From Allolobophora icterica (lineage: Eukaryota > Annelida > Clitellata > Crassiclitellata > Lumbricidae), in contig OY744611.1 in the NCBI GenBank assembly GCA_963556255.1, positions 2,446,230 to 2,510,229 on the forward strand: a stretch of DNA of 64,000 nt, in the 5' to 3' direction. Of this stretch, positions 46,325 to 57,600 are shown in pieces. The notes beneath the pieces were generated by a model. It was not told the DNA's origin, did not search any database, and worked only from the letters and a program-made list of their open reading frames with translations. Numbering within the stretch: position 1 is the first letter of the stretch; every line of letters starts with the position of its first letter. A program made the translations under genes and the position numbers.

Positions 46325-47173
46325 ATGTAGGGTAGTTGTGTCTGCAGTCATCGGCGCGTCCCTAGCACGACCGGGCGGAGCATCTCCGTGCTTGATGACA
46401 AGCCCGGCTCCAGGCCGATGGCCCGAAGAAAGACTAACACGACCATCAGCAGCAGTTCACAAGTTTGTTTACAAGTTTAAAACGACGATCTCGAACTACT
46501 GCCTTTACTATAACTCGTGACAACTCTCTCTCTCCCTGCATTTTGAACTCAGTCTCTATTTATAGTCAAGTCAGTCGGTTGGGTTACTCTGTGTCTATTC
46601 TATAGCTGTCTATTCATCCCTCTCTCTGTCTCTGTCCGTATTAGTCTTCGTCCTTCTGTATATTCCTGTACACGTGGCATCTGGTCAGTTGGTCAGTCGG
46701 GTCGTACTTCAGACTCACTGGCGCTTTCGTGGTCTGGAATCTGTGCGTCTGTTTGTCTGTCTGTGTGGTATGAGTGCATGCATCCACCCACCAATTAGCC
46801 GTGTCAATGAGTGCATGTCTTCCAATGGGTTCTAGGACTTTTCGCCCCCGGAAGATTCGCCCCCGGAAGATTCGCCCCCGATATTTCGTCCCCCGGAAAT
46901 TTCGCCCCCGTCGATCCAGCTTCTAGTCTTAGGTACATTTTCATCATAGATCCCGCTTCTAGTCTTCTATAGTTACATTTTCATCGCTAATCCAGCTTCT
47001 AGTCTTAGTTACATTTTCATCATAGATCACGGAGGCGAAACTCCGGGGGGGGGGGCGAATCTTCCCGGGGGCGAAATGTCGGGGGCGAATCTTCCGGGGG
47101 CGATTCTTCCGGGGGCGAAATTTCCGTATCCCCTTCCAATGATAATCTGGCGCCATAGAAGTTAACCACTACA
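46325..47173 (-). mobile_element. LTR-like repeat, second copy, carrying a MITE
   Basis: It starts TGTAGGG (46325) and ends CCACTACA (47173), TG..CA-like on both strands. It matches the split copy at 35569-36005 + 39727-39832. Minus-strand TATAAATAGAGAC near 46550-46563. A 305-bp MITE interrupts it at 46828-47132. No flanking duplication or internal region was found. Confidence 0.5.
46828..47132. mobile_element. 305-bp MULE-type MITE, copy 1
   Basis: Flanked by the 9-bp duplication CTTCCAATG (46819-46827, 47133-47141). The empty site is seen at about 39790-39800. The arms are arrays of the 15-bp unit GAAGATTCGCCCCCG, direct on the left and inverted on the right. The centre has three ~36-bp repeats containing CTTCTAGTCTTAG and ACATTTTCATCATAGATC. 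No ORF. Confidence 0.88.
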
Positions 47174-47179
47174 ATATCT

Positions 47180-47436
47180 TCGTTTATTAATTCAAACTGA
47201 CAAGTGCGCAGTAAGATTACACGATAATAGTTGAAACAGACGATAACAAGTTTCACAGGAATTGAATTTAGCTGTAAGGCAGCCATACAAGGGGCCCATC
47301 TGTACTACTGCTCATTTTACAATCGCCACCTAGGGAATGAAGGCCGAATTAACATTGTGGGGCTAGCGGGGTATGAAACCCGCATCATTCTGATCTTCGA
47401 GCCAGCGTGTTACCATTCAACCATCTCCCCGCCCCA
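47180..47436 (-). repeat. tRNA-derived SINE family 2
   Basis: The body TTTCACAGGAATTGAATTTA and AAGGCAGCCA matches the 33002-33350 copy. The head at the right has a B-box-like GGGTTTCATACCCC and an A-box-like ATGGTTGAATGG on the minus strand. The B box is diverged (GGTTTCAT for GGTTCGA). Confidence 0.55.
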
Positions 47437-47964
47437 AGGAAGACCATTCCGAATGATTCATACTTTGACATAATGTGTTATAGTCTTGGTTTCTCGAAAC
47501 CTATAGTTATTCAGCAATGATAATCATTACGTAAGAGCCGACTTTTAACATTTAAGCTAAAAGTTTGCTTCAGACTTGAAAATTACAGTTTGTAAAAATC
47601 GAAAGTTGCCTAATGGCTTAAAGTAGGTATGGGAAAAAGCTTCTCGGGTTACCAAGCCGAAGTGGACTGGATTCATGAGATGCTTTTGCTCGACAACGTA
47701 GTTGTTACCGTGCTGCACTGTCAACCGAGAGGTCAGGGTCAATAAAATCCCCGCCAGGACAGAAATTTTATTCGAGATTTTCACTTCACCTGCGCCACCT
47801 ACCAATATCAGCTATGATGAGTACACTGACAGTACGCTGTCGGTGGAAAGATGAAACGCCAAGGGTGAGTAATGGCCACACGCCCTCATTTACCGAGGCC
47901 AAGAAAATAAAGTTGTTAACACTAAATGCCCATGGCTGACTCTCAAGCTAGCTTAAGGGATTGC
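47437..47964. other. Unassigned sequence
   Basis: Nothing recognised. Confidence 0.35.
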
Positions 47965-48092
47965 TCATCGTCGTCGTCTTCTTGTTCTTGTTATTTTCAT
48001 TCTTCTTGTTCTTGTTCTTGTTCTTGTTCTTGTTCTTGTTCTTCTTGTTCTTCTTGTTCTTGTTCTTGTTCTTCTTGTTCTTCTTGTTCTTC

Positions 48093-48163
<71 letters not shown>

Positions 48164-48220
48164 CTTCTTCTTCTTCTTCTTCTTCTTCTTCTTCGTCTTC
48201 TTCCTCTTCTTCTTCTTCGA
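47965..48220. repeat. Compound (TTCTTG)n (TTG)n (TTC)n microsatellite
   Basis: About 120 bp of TTCTTG/TTCTTC units, 24 TTG units, then TTC units. All overlapping ORFs (polyC, polyN, polyQ, polyR) are spurious. Confidence 0.95.
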
Positions 48221-49044
48221 ACTTGTGTTTGAACATCGTACATCGATGGATAACATCGTTTCAAAGTACTCTATAGTTTGGCAAACTATTTTCCACAATT
48301 TTTGTTGATCGTTAGTCGTCGATGAGGCGTTAAATGTAACAAGGCGTTGCTTAATGTTTGAATCTGAACGTTGTAGTCAAGTCGATAGGAAAGGCTCCGG
48401 AATCGGAATGAGAAAATTAAAGTATATTTGGTTGAAGATCTTTATTAACAGCAGTTGACACGTGTTTGTGACGTTATTTGCTGGGAGATAATCCTTTGCT
48501 AAGAAACATAGATATGCAACATACAGAACGGTACAAATTTTCAGTTATTTAGGGGTCGTCCATTAATTAAGTCAACAAATTTTAGGCAGTTTTTGACGCC
48601 CTCTCTCCCCCTTGTCGACAACTGTCAAACATTCAAGGACCCCCTAATAAAATTATTTCACAAAGAATTTACCCCCCCCCCCAAAAAAGAAGATCTTTCC
48701 ATTGAAAAGAAACTCGAAATATTAGATTTTCAAAAGAACCCAGGATATTCGCATTTAAGAGATTACGCAGCAGATTTTCTCATTAATCTGGGAATAACAA
48801 ACAAGATAATTTAAAACGAAAAAAATCGTGTTTGTTTAAATTGCAAACAAAAAAGAAATAGACCACTCACAAATTGACTTTCCGAATCTATTTTTGCTCT
48901 TTGATTAAATTATTGTTGATATCAATTTGTCTTGAACGCTCCCCTCCTCCTGTCAAACTTTTTCAAGCCCCTTCCTCCCCCATTTTGTTGAGACCTTCTT
49001 AGACCTTCTGTGGTCATTGACATTGCGTCAAACAGTCATTCAAT
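48221..49044. other. Unassigned sequence; possible DNA-transposon end at 48550
   Basis: AGGGGTCGTCCATTAATTAA near 48550 resembles a terminal sequence of DNA elements common in invertebrate genomes, but no matching inverted end was found. The 73-codon ORF at 48593-48811 has no motif. Confidence 0.3.
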
Positions 49045-50300
49045 CTAATGGTTTCCAACCTTTTTTGTTGTGACGGAACCTTACACAAAGCATTCATCTG
49101 CTCACGTAACCCAGCGCATTGTTTTCCAGAAATTAAGAATATTGTAGGCCTAACTTGTAATGTTAACTTGTAACTTGTAAAATTTACAAATAGCCATAGT
49201 TGTTCCGCCTCACTGGAAGAAACCCTAGCCTGAGTAACGAAAAATGTATGATCCATCCTAAGAAATCACCAAAACCTCTTGATATATATCCGCAGGTCTT
49301 TCGAACACTTAAAACTTAAACATTGCTTTTTATAAATCTTATATCGATTCGTCCTCTTCCCCTTACCTCATCGTCGCTACAATTCTAAACACCATCCACC
49401 CTAGCCGTCTGTCTGACTTCTTTATATTTTGACCTGGAACTGATTTTGATCTTGCCTGCTTATCGCTTTTTTTAGATGAGCTCATGAGAATAAGCTGGTT
49501 CATGCGACTCTACTTTTTGAGCGCTGTAGAAATCTCGAGATTACGATAACAATTAGCATGCCTTTGTCACCAGTTGACTTGATCACTGCTGCTCGATTCT
49601 GGTAGGCCTGCTACTTTCTCTTACTGCTCGTCTTAACCTGGTTCTTCGACCTGCTGCGTGTTTCATTGCCCGCTTTCCTAAACGCGCCTCTGTCTCAGCC
49701 TATATGCATGACACATTGCGCTGGCTCTCTATCTCGCAACGCATCAACTATTACAGAATAGCTGCGTTGATCTGGCGATGCCTTCTTGGCTGTGCCCCGG
49801 TTTATTTTCGTGAGCTCTGCTGATTTGTCTCTCACGTAGCTGGTCGCCGAACCCTTCGCTCTTCTTCTGCGGGTGAGCTCTTGGTTCCTCGTGCTGCCAC
49901 CGTAACTCTATCTGGAATCATCTCCCATTGCAGATACGCGTGTTGCCTAAGAATAGTTCGCTTGGGTTTTACAAGTTACTGAAGTCCAGTTTATGCCGTG
50001 GTTGGGCTGAGAGCGCTTCTGAGCAGGTAACTTGAGGGGGCGCTATATTACATTTGCAACATGAATGAATGAACTAATAATAATTATTTACTATTGTTGG
50101 GATTATTTTAGATTTTAGAATTTTTAATTTTTAATATCGTGTTTAGCAAGAAGGACTGTAAGCTGTGAAGAATTTTGCTCATTGCTCGTCCTTTTGTGAA
50201 TTCATTTGATGGTTTTTAATTTTATTTTGAACTCCGGCGGAACTCTAGGCGTCGCTCGCGGAACCCTATGGTTTCGCGGAACCCCGGTTGAATATCACTG
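49045..50300. mobile_element. hAT-like element containing a LINE fragment (tentative)
   Basis: The left TAATGGTTTCCAACCTTTTT and right inverse CAGTGATATTCAACCGGGGT resemble diverged hAT ends of the CAGTGGTTCCCAACC type, and both are followed by GGAACC-type sequence. No clean TSD, so the borders are uncertain. Confidence 0.4.
49575..50060 (+). mobile_element. LINE family B 3' fragment
   Basis: It encodes RLNLVLRPAACFIARFPKRA, then HDTLRWLSISQRINYYRIA (the conserved post-RT segment with LxWLP-like motif), with stops. It ends in the hairpin GAGAGCGCTTCTGAG / GAGGGGGCGCTATAT and a (GAAT)n tail. Confidence 0.75.
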
Positions 50301-50394
50301 AGTCAGTCACTCAGTAAATTTATCACGCAATCAGTCATCTAGAAGTTGGTATGGGTGAGTGGGTGGATGGGTTATTATTATTATTAAAGTAGTT

Positions 50395-50690
50395 TTGTAT
50401 AGCGCCCCTTCAAGATTGCCTACTCAGAAGCACTCCCAGCCCAACCACGGTCAAATAACGCAGTTTTGAGGACAGTAAGAAAAAGGGTGAAATGACCAAT
50501 CGGTAATTGACGGAGCTTGGTAGGGAGCCCATTCCAGGCCATGGGAGCAGCCACAGAGAAGGCACGGCGCTGCCGTATGGCTGTCCGCGCGCGGGGAACA
50601 ATAAGTTCACCTTGCGTAGCTGAGCGGCGCTGCGAGCATGAGGTGGGACAGCAGAGCTCCGGTAGGTATGGAGGAGCCAGGGTTGATTGA
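50395..50690 (-). mobile_element. LINE family B 3' fragment
   Basis: It begins with the hairpin inverse (TATAGCGCCCCTTC, near 50397) and runs on with GGAGCCCATTCCAGGCCATG and GGCACGGCGCTGCCGTATGG, homologous to the 43030-44670 fragment. Minus orientation. Confidence 0.7.
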
Positions 50691-51267
50691 TCAGTCAGTC
50701 GGGATTCGATTCTTGTGTTACGGCAAGCAATCTATGCTGCTGTTCATTAGCAATCTCATGTTCTATGATTCCTGCGCAGTCAGGCGTCAGTCTTCGACTA
50801 GTGTCGCCTTTCTATCACTCGATGCTACAGTGTAGGTCATCAAAGTATCCAATATATAGATCTGATCTAACATTTGTTAGAACTGATTTTAGTAGAACTC
50901 TAGATGTCTAGAAGATAATCCTGCTGGATCCTCTCCGCCGATCGTTTGATGTTGAAGCAAATCGGCAAAATCGGAAGGTTGCAATAGAAAGAGGCAACGC
51001 ATGAAAATTTGTGTAGCATCGTAAGACTTGCCGTTTACTTCCCAGCTTACGCCGGTGCCACATTCTACTGCTTCGTAACAGAAGAACGTGAGTGTGAAAT
51101 AACTTGCAGCTTAATTAATAGAATATCGAGTCGGGTGATTCTCTGCTAAACAACTCTAGTAGAAAACACGGTAATAATAAGACAGTCAATTTAAATCGAG
51201 GATCGCTTTGTGAATTTTAGTGAAAATCAAATGAACCAGATTCAAAATTCGTCTGTAGTTCATTGAA
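50691..51267. other. Region upstream of the kinase gene
   Basis: This should hold the promoter and 5' UTR of the kinase gene. No convincing TATA box or upstream exon was found. An in-frame TAG stands four codons before the ATG (TAG TTC ATT GAA ATG). Confidence 0.35.
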
Positions 51268-51688
51268 ATGTCTTCTGCGGACAAGAACTTCAGGAGTTTA
51301 GTTTCGGACGATCTATTCATCGGTAAAGGAGGATTTGGTGATGTGTACGGTCCATGTGAGTGCCAAGGGAAGAAATGTGCCATCAAGAAGCGATGGATTA
51401 CCTCAAAGGATACTAAGGAGGATATAGAAAAACAAATTTCTGTTTGTCGCAAAATGATGACTTTGCATCACAAACACCTTATAACCGTTTATGACGTAAG
51501 TTTAAAGCCTCCTGCTGTTTATATGTTGATGGAATACGCTGGTGGTGGATCGTTAAAAGAAGTTCTTTCTGTGTGCAAATCTGATCTTCCTTTGGAAATT
51601 CAGAAGGACTGGGGCATTCAGATTGCTGAAGGCTTGGCATATCTGCATGAAAATAACGTTGTTCACAGAGATCTGAAGTCGCCAAACA
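51268..51688 (+). CDS. Kinase exon 1
   Basis: ATG at 51268 follows an in-frame stop, which fixes the start. 421 nt ending in phase 1 at donor GTGAGT (51689), inside the Ile codon after HRDLKSPN. Confidence 0.85.
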
Positions 51689-54600
51689 GTGAGTACTATA
51701 TATATAGGCTATGCGCCAAACAGAGAGTGTATATATATTACATATATATATAAAAATTATATATATATAATTATGCCAGGCATCTGCCTTTTTCAATATA
51801 TGTAGTGTGAATAATTGATGCATAGAATTGCAAAACTGTTTAGTCAAATTCTTTCTTAAAGGCTTACGCCCTACTTATTTGCAAAGTATTAGGAAGTCTG
51901 TGCTTTGAAAATCGATGACACAGTCAGATCTGCAGGAAAGGGCCTCGAAACCTTGAATCTCCAGTTGTACTCTATGAGATCAGGTGCATACACTAAATTA
52001 AATGTCACGTCTTTACATTTTAATATGCTAATGGCATTTTTTATGAACTGGATTGCTTTGGCCGATCTTGCGAGTTCCTGACCTTCCCTTGGCTCTCATG
52101 CCAGAAGATTAGCGCCGCCGCCCGCCAGTGATGCAATTAGTTTCTGAAGACTTCTAGTATGAAAAATGTACTGCTTACTAGTAGGCCTAACTGTGGTCTT
52201 TTTGATAATGTCCAATATTTAGCAATTAGCTGCAAAACACACAAAAGCCTAAACATTCAAGATCTAGAAGAATTATCAATTTCTTTGACATCACAGTACT
52301 GCAATTGGTAATAATCGATTTTAATTATTAACTGAACCAATATAGAGTTTAGTAAATGGCGGATCAAATATCTGAACCAGAACGATTTATTTTAGTTGTA
52401 ATAATGGAAGCGGATGCATCGTCAAATCCTTACACTAAAACGCTGAAAGTAACAGACTTTGATCAGATACGAGAACACGACGGTACAAAAACTATGTCAA
52501 TCGCTGGAACCTGCGCCTGGATGGCTCCTGAAGTTTTTAATGAAGGGAGATTTTCAAAAGCCAGTGACGTTTGGAGGCGAGTTGTTCTCTTTTGCTTTTG
52601 CATGCAACGTTTAAGTAATTTGTGAGCCAATGCACCATTTACAATGTACTAAATATTTTGGTAGTACTATCAAGAGCAATATAGTCAGAGGCGGACTGGC
52701 CCGCCGGGAAACCGGGAAATTTCCCGGTGGGCCCCTGCCCAATTAAATCGGCTGACCATGCTCAAGATCGGCACGTTAAATTGTACTTATTTACTACTTA
52801 CTTGCATTTCGTTTGCCAGAAGTCGGGTAACAATATGATGTCATATAATATGCATGGCGCTGTTAGCACGTTTTCCCACTAATTTTGATATTGTAAATTG
52901 TATTTGTAAATTGTAACCGAAAACTTATATAGCGCCACTCAGATCAGCGGCGCTTTCAACCCCCATCAATACCAGCACCGGCAAATAGGATGGTTTTCAG
53001 GCGCCTAGGGAACTGGAGAGGAGAGGCCAAAAAGCTCGATCTTGGCGGAGAAACAAAGGGAGGCAGTTCCAAGCAGAGGGGCCCACATGTAGGCGAAGCT
53101 CCTGGATTGTGCCGTGGAAGAGCGCATACGAGGACAGCCATAAAGCCGCGAGCCGAAGATCCAGGGCCGCATTAAGGCTAGTGCGGGCCCGGGTGCTGTG
53201 ATTACCTATAGCCATCAGAGCGGGCCCAATTACAAGTACAATAAAAAAAATTGAATGTACTTCAGAAAATGCGGGCCCGGGTGCTGCAGCACCCTTGGCA
53301 CCCCCTTAAATCTGGCCTGCGAAGATCGCAAGGAAGCCTTCGCAGGCAAGGAAGAAACTGGGTTGCAAACAATTCATTTGGTAAGACGGAGCAGAGCCAG
53401 TGAGGAACTTACGCATGAGGGTGATGGTTATTAACTGAAATCGCTGTTGAGCAGGGAGCCAGTGTACGGAATCATGGATAAAGGCAGAAATGTGGGCAAA
53501 CTTAGGAATGTCACCTATAAGCCGAGCAGCAGCATTAAGTATAGTCTGAAGTTTGTATATGTTACAGGCAATTCGTAAAACCAGGGATTTTGCAAAATCC
53601 CTGAAATTTTTAGGCAATTTGTAAAATCCCTGATTCACTCAGGCACTTTACAAAATCCCTGAAAAAACCAGGGATTTTGTAAAATCCCTTAAATCAGACG
53701 ACGAAAATTTGACAGATTGCCTGAAATGAAAATGACGAACATAACCGAAGTTTATTACGCAAACAAACCCTATTTTCAAGGGTTTGTTTGGTTTCTTAGT
53801 TTAAGTTTAGTTCTCATGTTGTACAACCAGGAATTTTGTAAAATGTTTGACAGTTTATTATGCAAAGAAGTGTTATAAGTCAAACGATTACCATTTTTAG
53901 ATGGTATTTTATTTTAAGTTCAGTTCTACATCAGTTTTTGTTGTCACGCGACATACTCGAATGGTTTCGATACTTGACTTTCCCTTTGAAAAATTTAAAC
54001 TTTGAAGTTGCAAATTAATTGAAGTTGTTGATACATCACAAATTAATAAACAATCCGGCTCGACAACTTTACTTTCCCTTTGAAAAATTTGCAGCTATTT
54101 GTCTTGCAGCACTCAGTAGACTTTGAAGTTGCAGGATAATTGAAGTTGTTGATACTTCACAAATTAGTAAACAATACGGCTCGACAACTGCACTTTCCGT
54201 TTGAAAAATTTGTCCCTATTTGTTTCGCAGAAACCAGAGAACTTTGATTGTCTATTTACTTATAATTCTTTGATGTGCCGTCGCAACAATTAGAAGTTGA
54301 CCGAAATATTTTCCGATTGGCTGAGATTAACTGTGGTCAGACGAGTACCCTTGCTATAAATTAAAACCCAGCAAGAACTATTTCATTTCTGGTTATCCTT
54401 TGGTTAGGTCAGTTCTAAACAAAATGGATAGTGAGCATAATATGACAGAGGTAAAATTTATGGAACAGTTGCTTGTTATGTACAATGCCGATAAGAAAAC
54501 AGCGCTGATTAAGAAGGAAACGTACTTCGATTTGATTGATGAGCTGAAAGAAGCGATGAAGGATACAACAACAAAGACCAACAGACTAAAACGGTTAGTG

Positions 54601-57600
54601 ACATCAGATAACTGTATTGCGATCATTCCTACTGGTGGGAAGAACATATATAATAAGAACATGCATAATAAACTGTCAGACATTTTAAAAAAATTCCTGG
54701 TTGTACAACATGAGAACTAAACTTAAAATAAAATACCATCTTAAACTGTCGATCCCTTGAAAATAGGGTTTGTTTGCGTAATAAACTTCGATTATGTTCG
54801 TCATTTTCATTTCAGGCAATCTGTCAAATTTTCGTCTTCTGATTTCAGGGATTTTACAAAATCCCTGGTTTTTTCAGGGATTTTGTAAAGTGCCTGAGTG
54901 AATCAGGGATTTTACAAAGTACCTAAAAATTTCAGGGATTTTACAAAATCCCTGGTTTTACGAATTGCCTGTAACATATATATTGGAGGAGGAAAGACTA
55001 ATGTACACAGCATAGCCAAAGTCCACCCGAGTGTAAGTCAGAACGTGGACCAGTATAGTGACAGCATGAAGTGAGAGACTTGCGGATGTATTGGAGCTAG
55101 TGCAGATGAAAAAGACAAATATCGGGATACAGGGTTTACTTGATCAGTGAAGGAGAGCGTAGGATCAAGGACAATCCCCAATTAAGTCACGAACAGAGGA
55201 GGAGAATTGAATGAGAGGAACCTCAGATGTAGAGATTCCAAATCAATCTTGCCGAGTTGGAGGTGACCGCCGAGCCAGATAAACTGTGTCTTGTCAGGGT
55301 TCAGCCGCAAGCGATTAGAGGAAAGCCAAGCATCCAGAGCAGAGGCTGCTGCTAAGATACGCTCGACCGTTTGGACAGCAGAAGAGGCTGGACCATGTAG
55401 AAGAGACTGGGTATCGTCAGCATGCTGATCAGACGAAACCCCATACTGCTGGAAATATCCTCTTGAGGTCCGAAGTATATAGGATGCAGAGCAGAGGAGC
55501 AAGAACAGAGCCTTGCGAGAGACAATAGAAGTTAGTTGTGACCCAAGGTGTACGATGTGTTCCAAAGACCACAGAGATTGGAGAAATTCTTATTCTTCGT
55601 ATTTTTTCCTAACTTCGTAAGTTCGTAACTTATCGTGTGTATCATTTATGTCAGTATTAGGCCTGTATATTGTATAATCCATAGCAATTAGAGTGCGTCG
55701 CACGACGAGAACAAGTTACAACAGACTGCCAGGCCCGAGCCAGGAATTTGATCACGCGAAACGCAACGGCACAGCCAAGTTGTGCAAAGAAAAGACTTGA
55801 AAAACGAAAACAAGTATTATCGCAAGATGCAGCCCTTGATCCAAAACAACCCTAAACTAATGTTCACTGGACTGAGAATTGAGGTGATACCAACAAATGA
55901 CAGTTTTCCGATGCGGGCCCCTCAGGGAACTGTTTCCCGGTAGAAATTCTCGGCCCAGTCCGCCTCTGAATATAGTGTTATGTATTCATTCTTGTATAAC
56001 TGGATTTGCCATTGCTGCACAGGATATCAGCTGCATATTTAGGATACTCGGTAAAGTTTAAGTTGGACAGGAAATTAACGACCATGCCGAACAAATTACA
56101 GCACACGTGTAAGACAATCTAGACATAGCAAAGCCATGTTGTGTCGAATCTATGGTTGGAGTTCGAATTGTGGTAAATCTATACAGGATATTTACAGTTG
56201 ATAAAGCAAATGTGTAGAAGTTTCTGAAGCTGAATACATGTAACGTTTGGTCAGTTTTGTGCCAATTACCTGTATATCCACATTTATGATGTCTATATAT
56301 CTTTAATGATATCAAAAGAGTAAAATCTACACAGGCCAAAGGTTCACCTTGTCACCTTGTGCTGTCAACTCTCGGAGCTCTAGCGATCGCCGTGACACAC
56401 TCTCTCTGGTTTGTTGTGTCTCATGACGATTTTCTTGGCAAGTTAACAGAGGTGGTTTGCCATTGCCTTCCCCTGGTTTTGCCCGTTCGTTCCCCTTCCT
56501 TTGGAAGGGTACCAACAGTTCGCACCACGTGAAGGTGGGCACGGAGGACTTTGGTTCACCAGCCCAGGTCGGGTCCGAGTCTACGCTCATAAGAGACGTC
56601 GGTCAGGTCGCCTCCCTGCTTTACTCTGTAACAGAGTGACTGATGAACCTTTGCGAACCAAAGGTTAAGCCTAGATAATTGATAATTGAAGTAGGGCCCT
56701 TACTCTGATTTTTAGAATTAATCGTTTCCTTTATTTCTTTCATGACTAAATTCAACTGAGAAACGCATTGCACGAAGGCCAAACATGCTTATTTGATATT
56801 CCTTAACAGTTACGGCGTGGTTCTCTGGGAGATCTTAACAAGAAATGTTCCCTACAAAGGCGTTGCCGATCAAGTAATAATCTCTGAAGCACTGCAAGGA
56901 CATCTGAAATTGGAAATTCCGGACTCATGTCCAGACATCATCAAATCTATTGTGAAAAGTAGGTCGGTTTTTTCGTTTGCTTGGACATTTACTAAGCCCT
57001 ACAAGAGTATGAATAATTACACAGTACGTCGACTCCCATTGCTAACTGTTGACTAGTTTTTCTAGTGACGCCATTTTGAAAGTGAGATTTTGAATTATAG
57101 ATTTAAGCTGAAATTAACGTTGAAAATAATATTGGTAATTCTAATGAAGTCCTCGATGTTGTTGTAACGTCAAAAAATATTTATGTGATGGATTCCGGTG
57201 TATCGGGGTATAGTCCTCAATGTTGTTGAAGCGCTTAAAAATATTTGATATGATGGGTTCCGGTGCATTGACGTGTAAACTCTCGTTTTCAAAATGGCGG
57301 TCGCTCACACATTCTGATTGTTGCATCGGCCGGGAGTCGACGTACTGTGTAATTATTTATACTGTGGCCCTATGCCAAGAATCTAAGCTGCCTTTTATAC
57401 GTGAATGTTTACGATTTTGTCCCGGACACTTGAAAGATTTTCTAGCGTAGAACAGCGTCAGTTGCGTCACGAACAGTGTGGAGCAGACGGAAACCTTCTG
57501 GCGTAATGACGAATCGGAGGAATAAGCACTTTCGCAGCCACTGTGGTCGTAGTGCTATATAAATACTAACACAATAATTATTTTTTATCAATAATTATTG

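Larger units (their letters stand above)
53560..54976 (+). mobile_element. Ginger-like DNA transposon derivative with ~310-bp TIRs
   Basis: The ends TGTTACAGGCAATTCG and CGAATTGCCTGTAACA are perfect inverses. TATA at 53556-53559 and 54977-54980 is a 4-bp target duplication. Taking one TATA and the insert out restores the LINE frame SSSNIYKLQ, which proves the borders. The arms (53560-53868 and about 54666-54976) hold several CAGGGATTTTGTAAAATCCC palindromes. TGTxR..YxACA ends and a 4-bp TSD are features reported for Ginger transposons (relatives of Gypsy integrases). Superfamily assignment is an inference. Confidence 0.75.
52905..55600 (-). mobile_element. LINE family B copy nested in the hAT
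   Basis: Minus strand: [12 protein letters not shown] (RT catalytic block, near 55410) and [13 protein letters not shown] (near 55290), then after the inserted Ginger-like element [20 protein letters not shown] (near 53560-53500) and [13 protein letters not shown] (53460). The 3' hairpin TATATAGCGCCACTCAG / GCGGCGCTTTC lies at 52927-52960. Degenerate. Confidence 0.8.
52686..55968. mobile_element. hAT element in kinase intron 2, holding nested insertions
   Basis: CAGAGGCGGACTGG at 52686 and its inverse ending CCGCCTCTG at 55968 are flanked by perfect 8-bp duplications AATATAGT (52678-52685, 55969-55976). Both ends continue with CCGGGAAA/GGGCCC motifs, a common hAT terminal type. The native element is reduced to about 220 bp left and 370 bp right. 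The rest is a LINE with two further insertions. Confidence 0.9.

Noticed and set aside
47926..48308. polyC, polyN, polyQ and polyR ORFs
   Set aside because: Compound TTCTTG/TTG/TTC microsatellite.
48593..48814. 73-codon ORF with a proline run
   Set aside because: No homologous motif; possibly inside an unidentified repeat.
56457..57450. Extra kinase exons near 57220-57450
   Set aside because: Frames there do not match any kinase subdomain; the fitting exon is at 60854.
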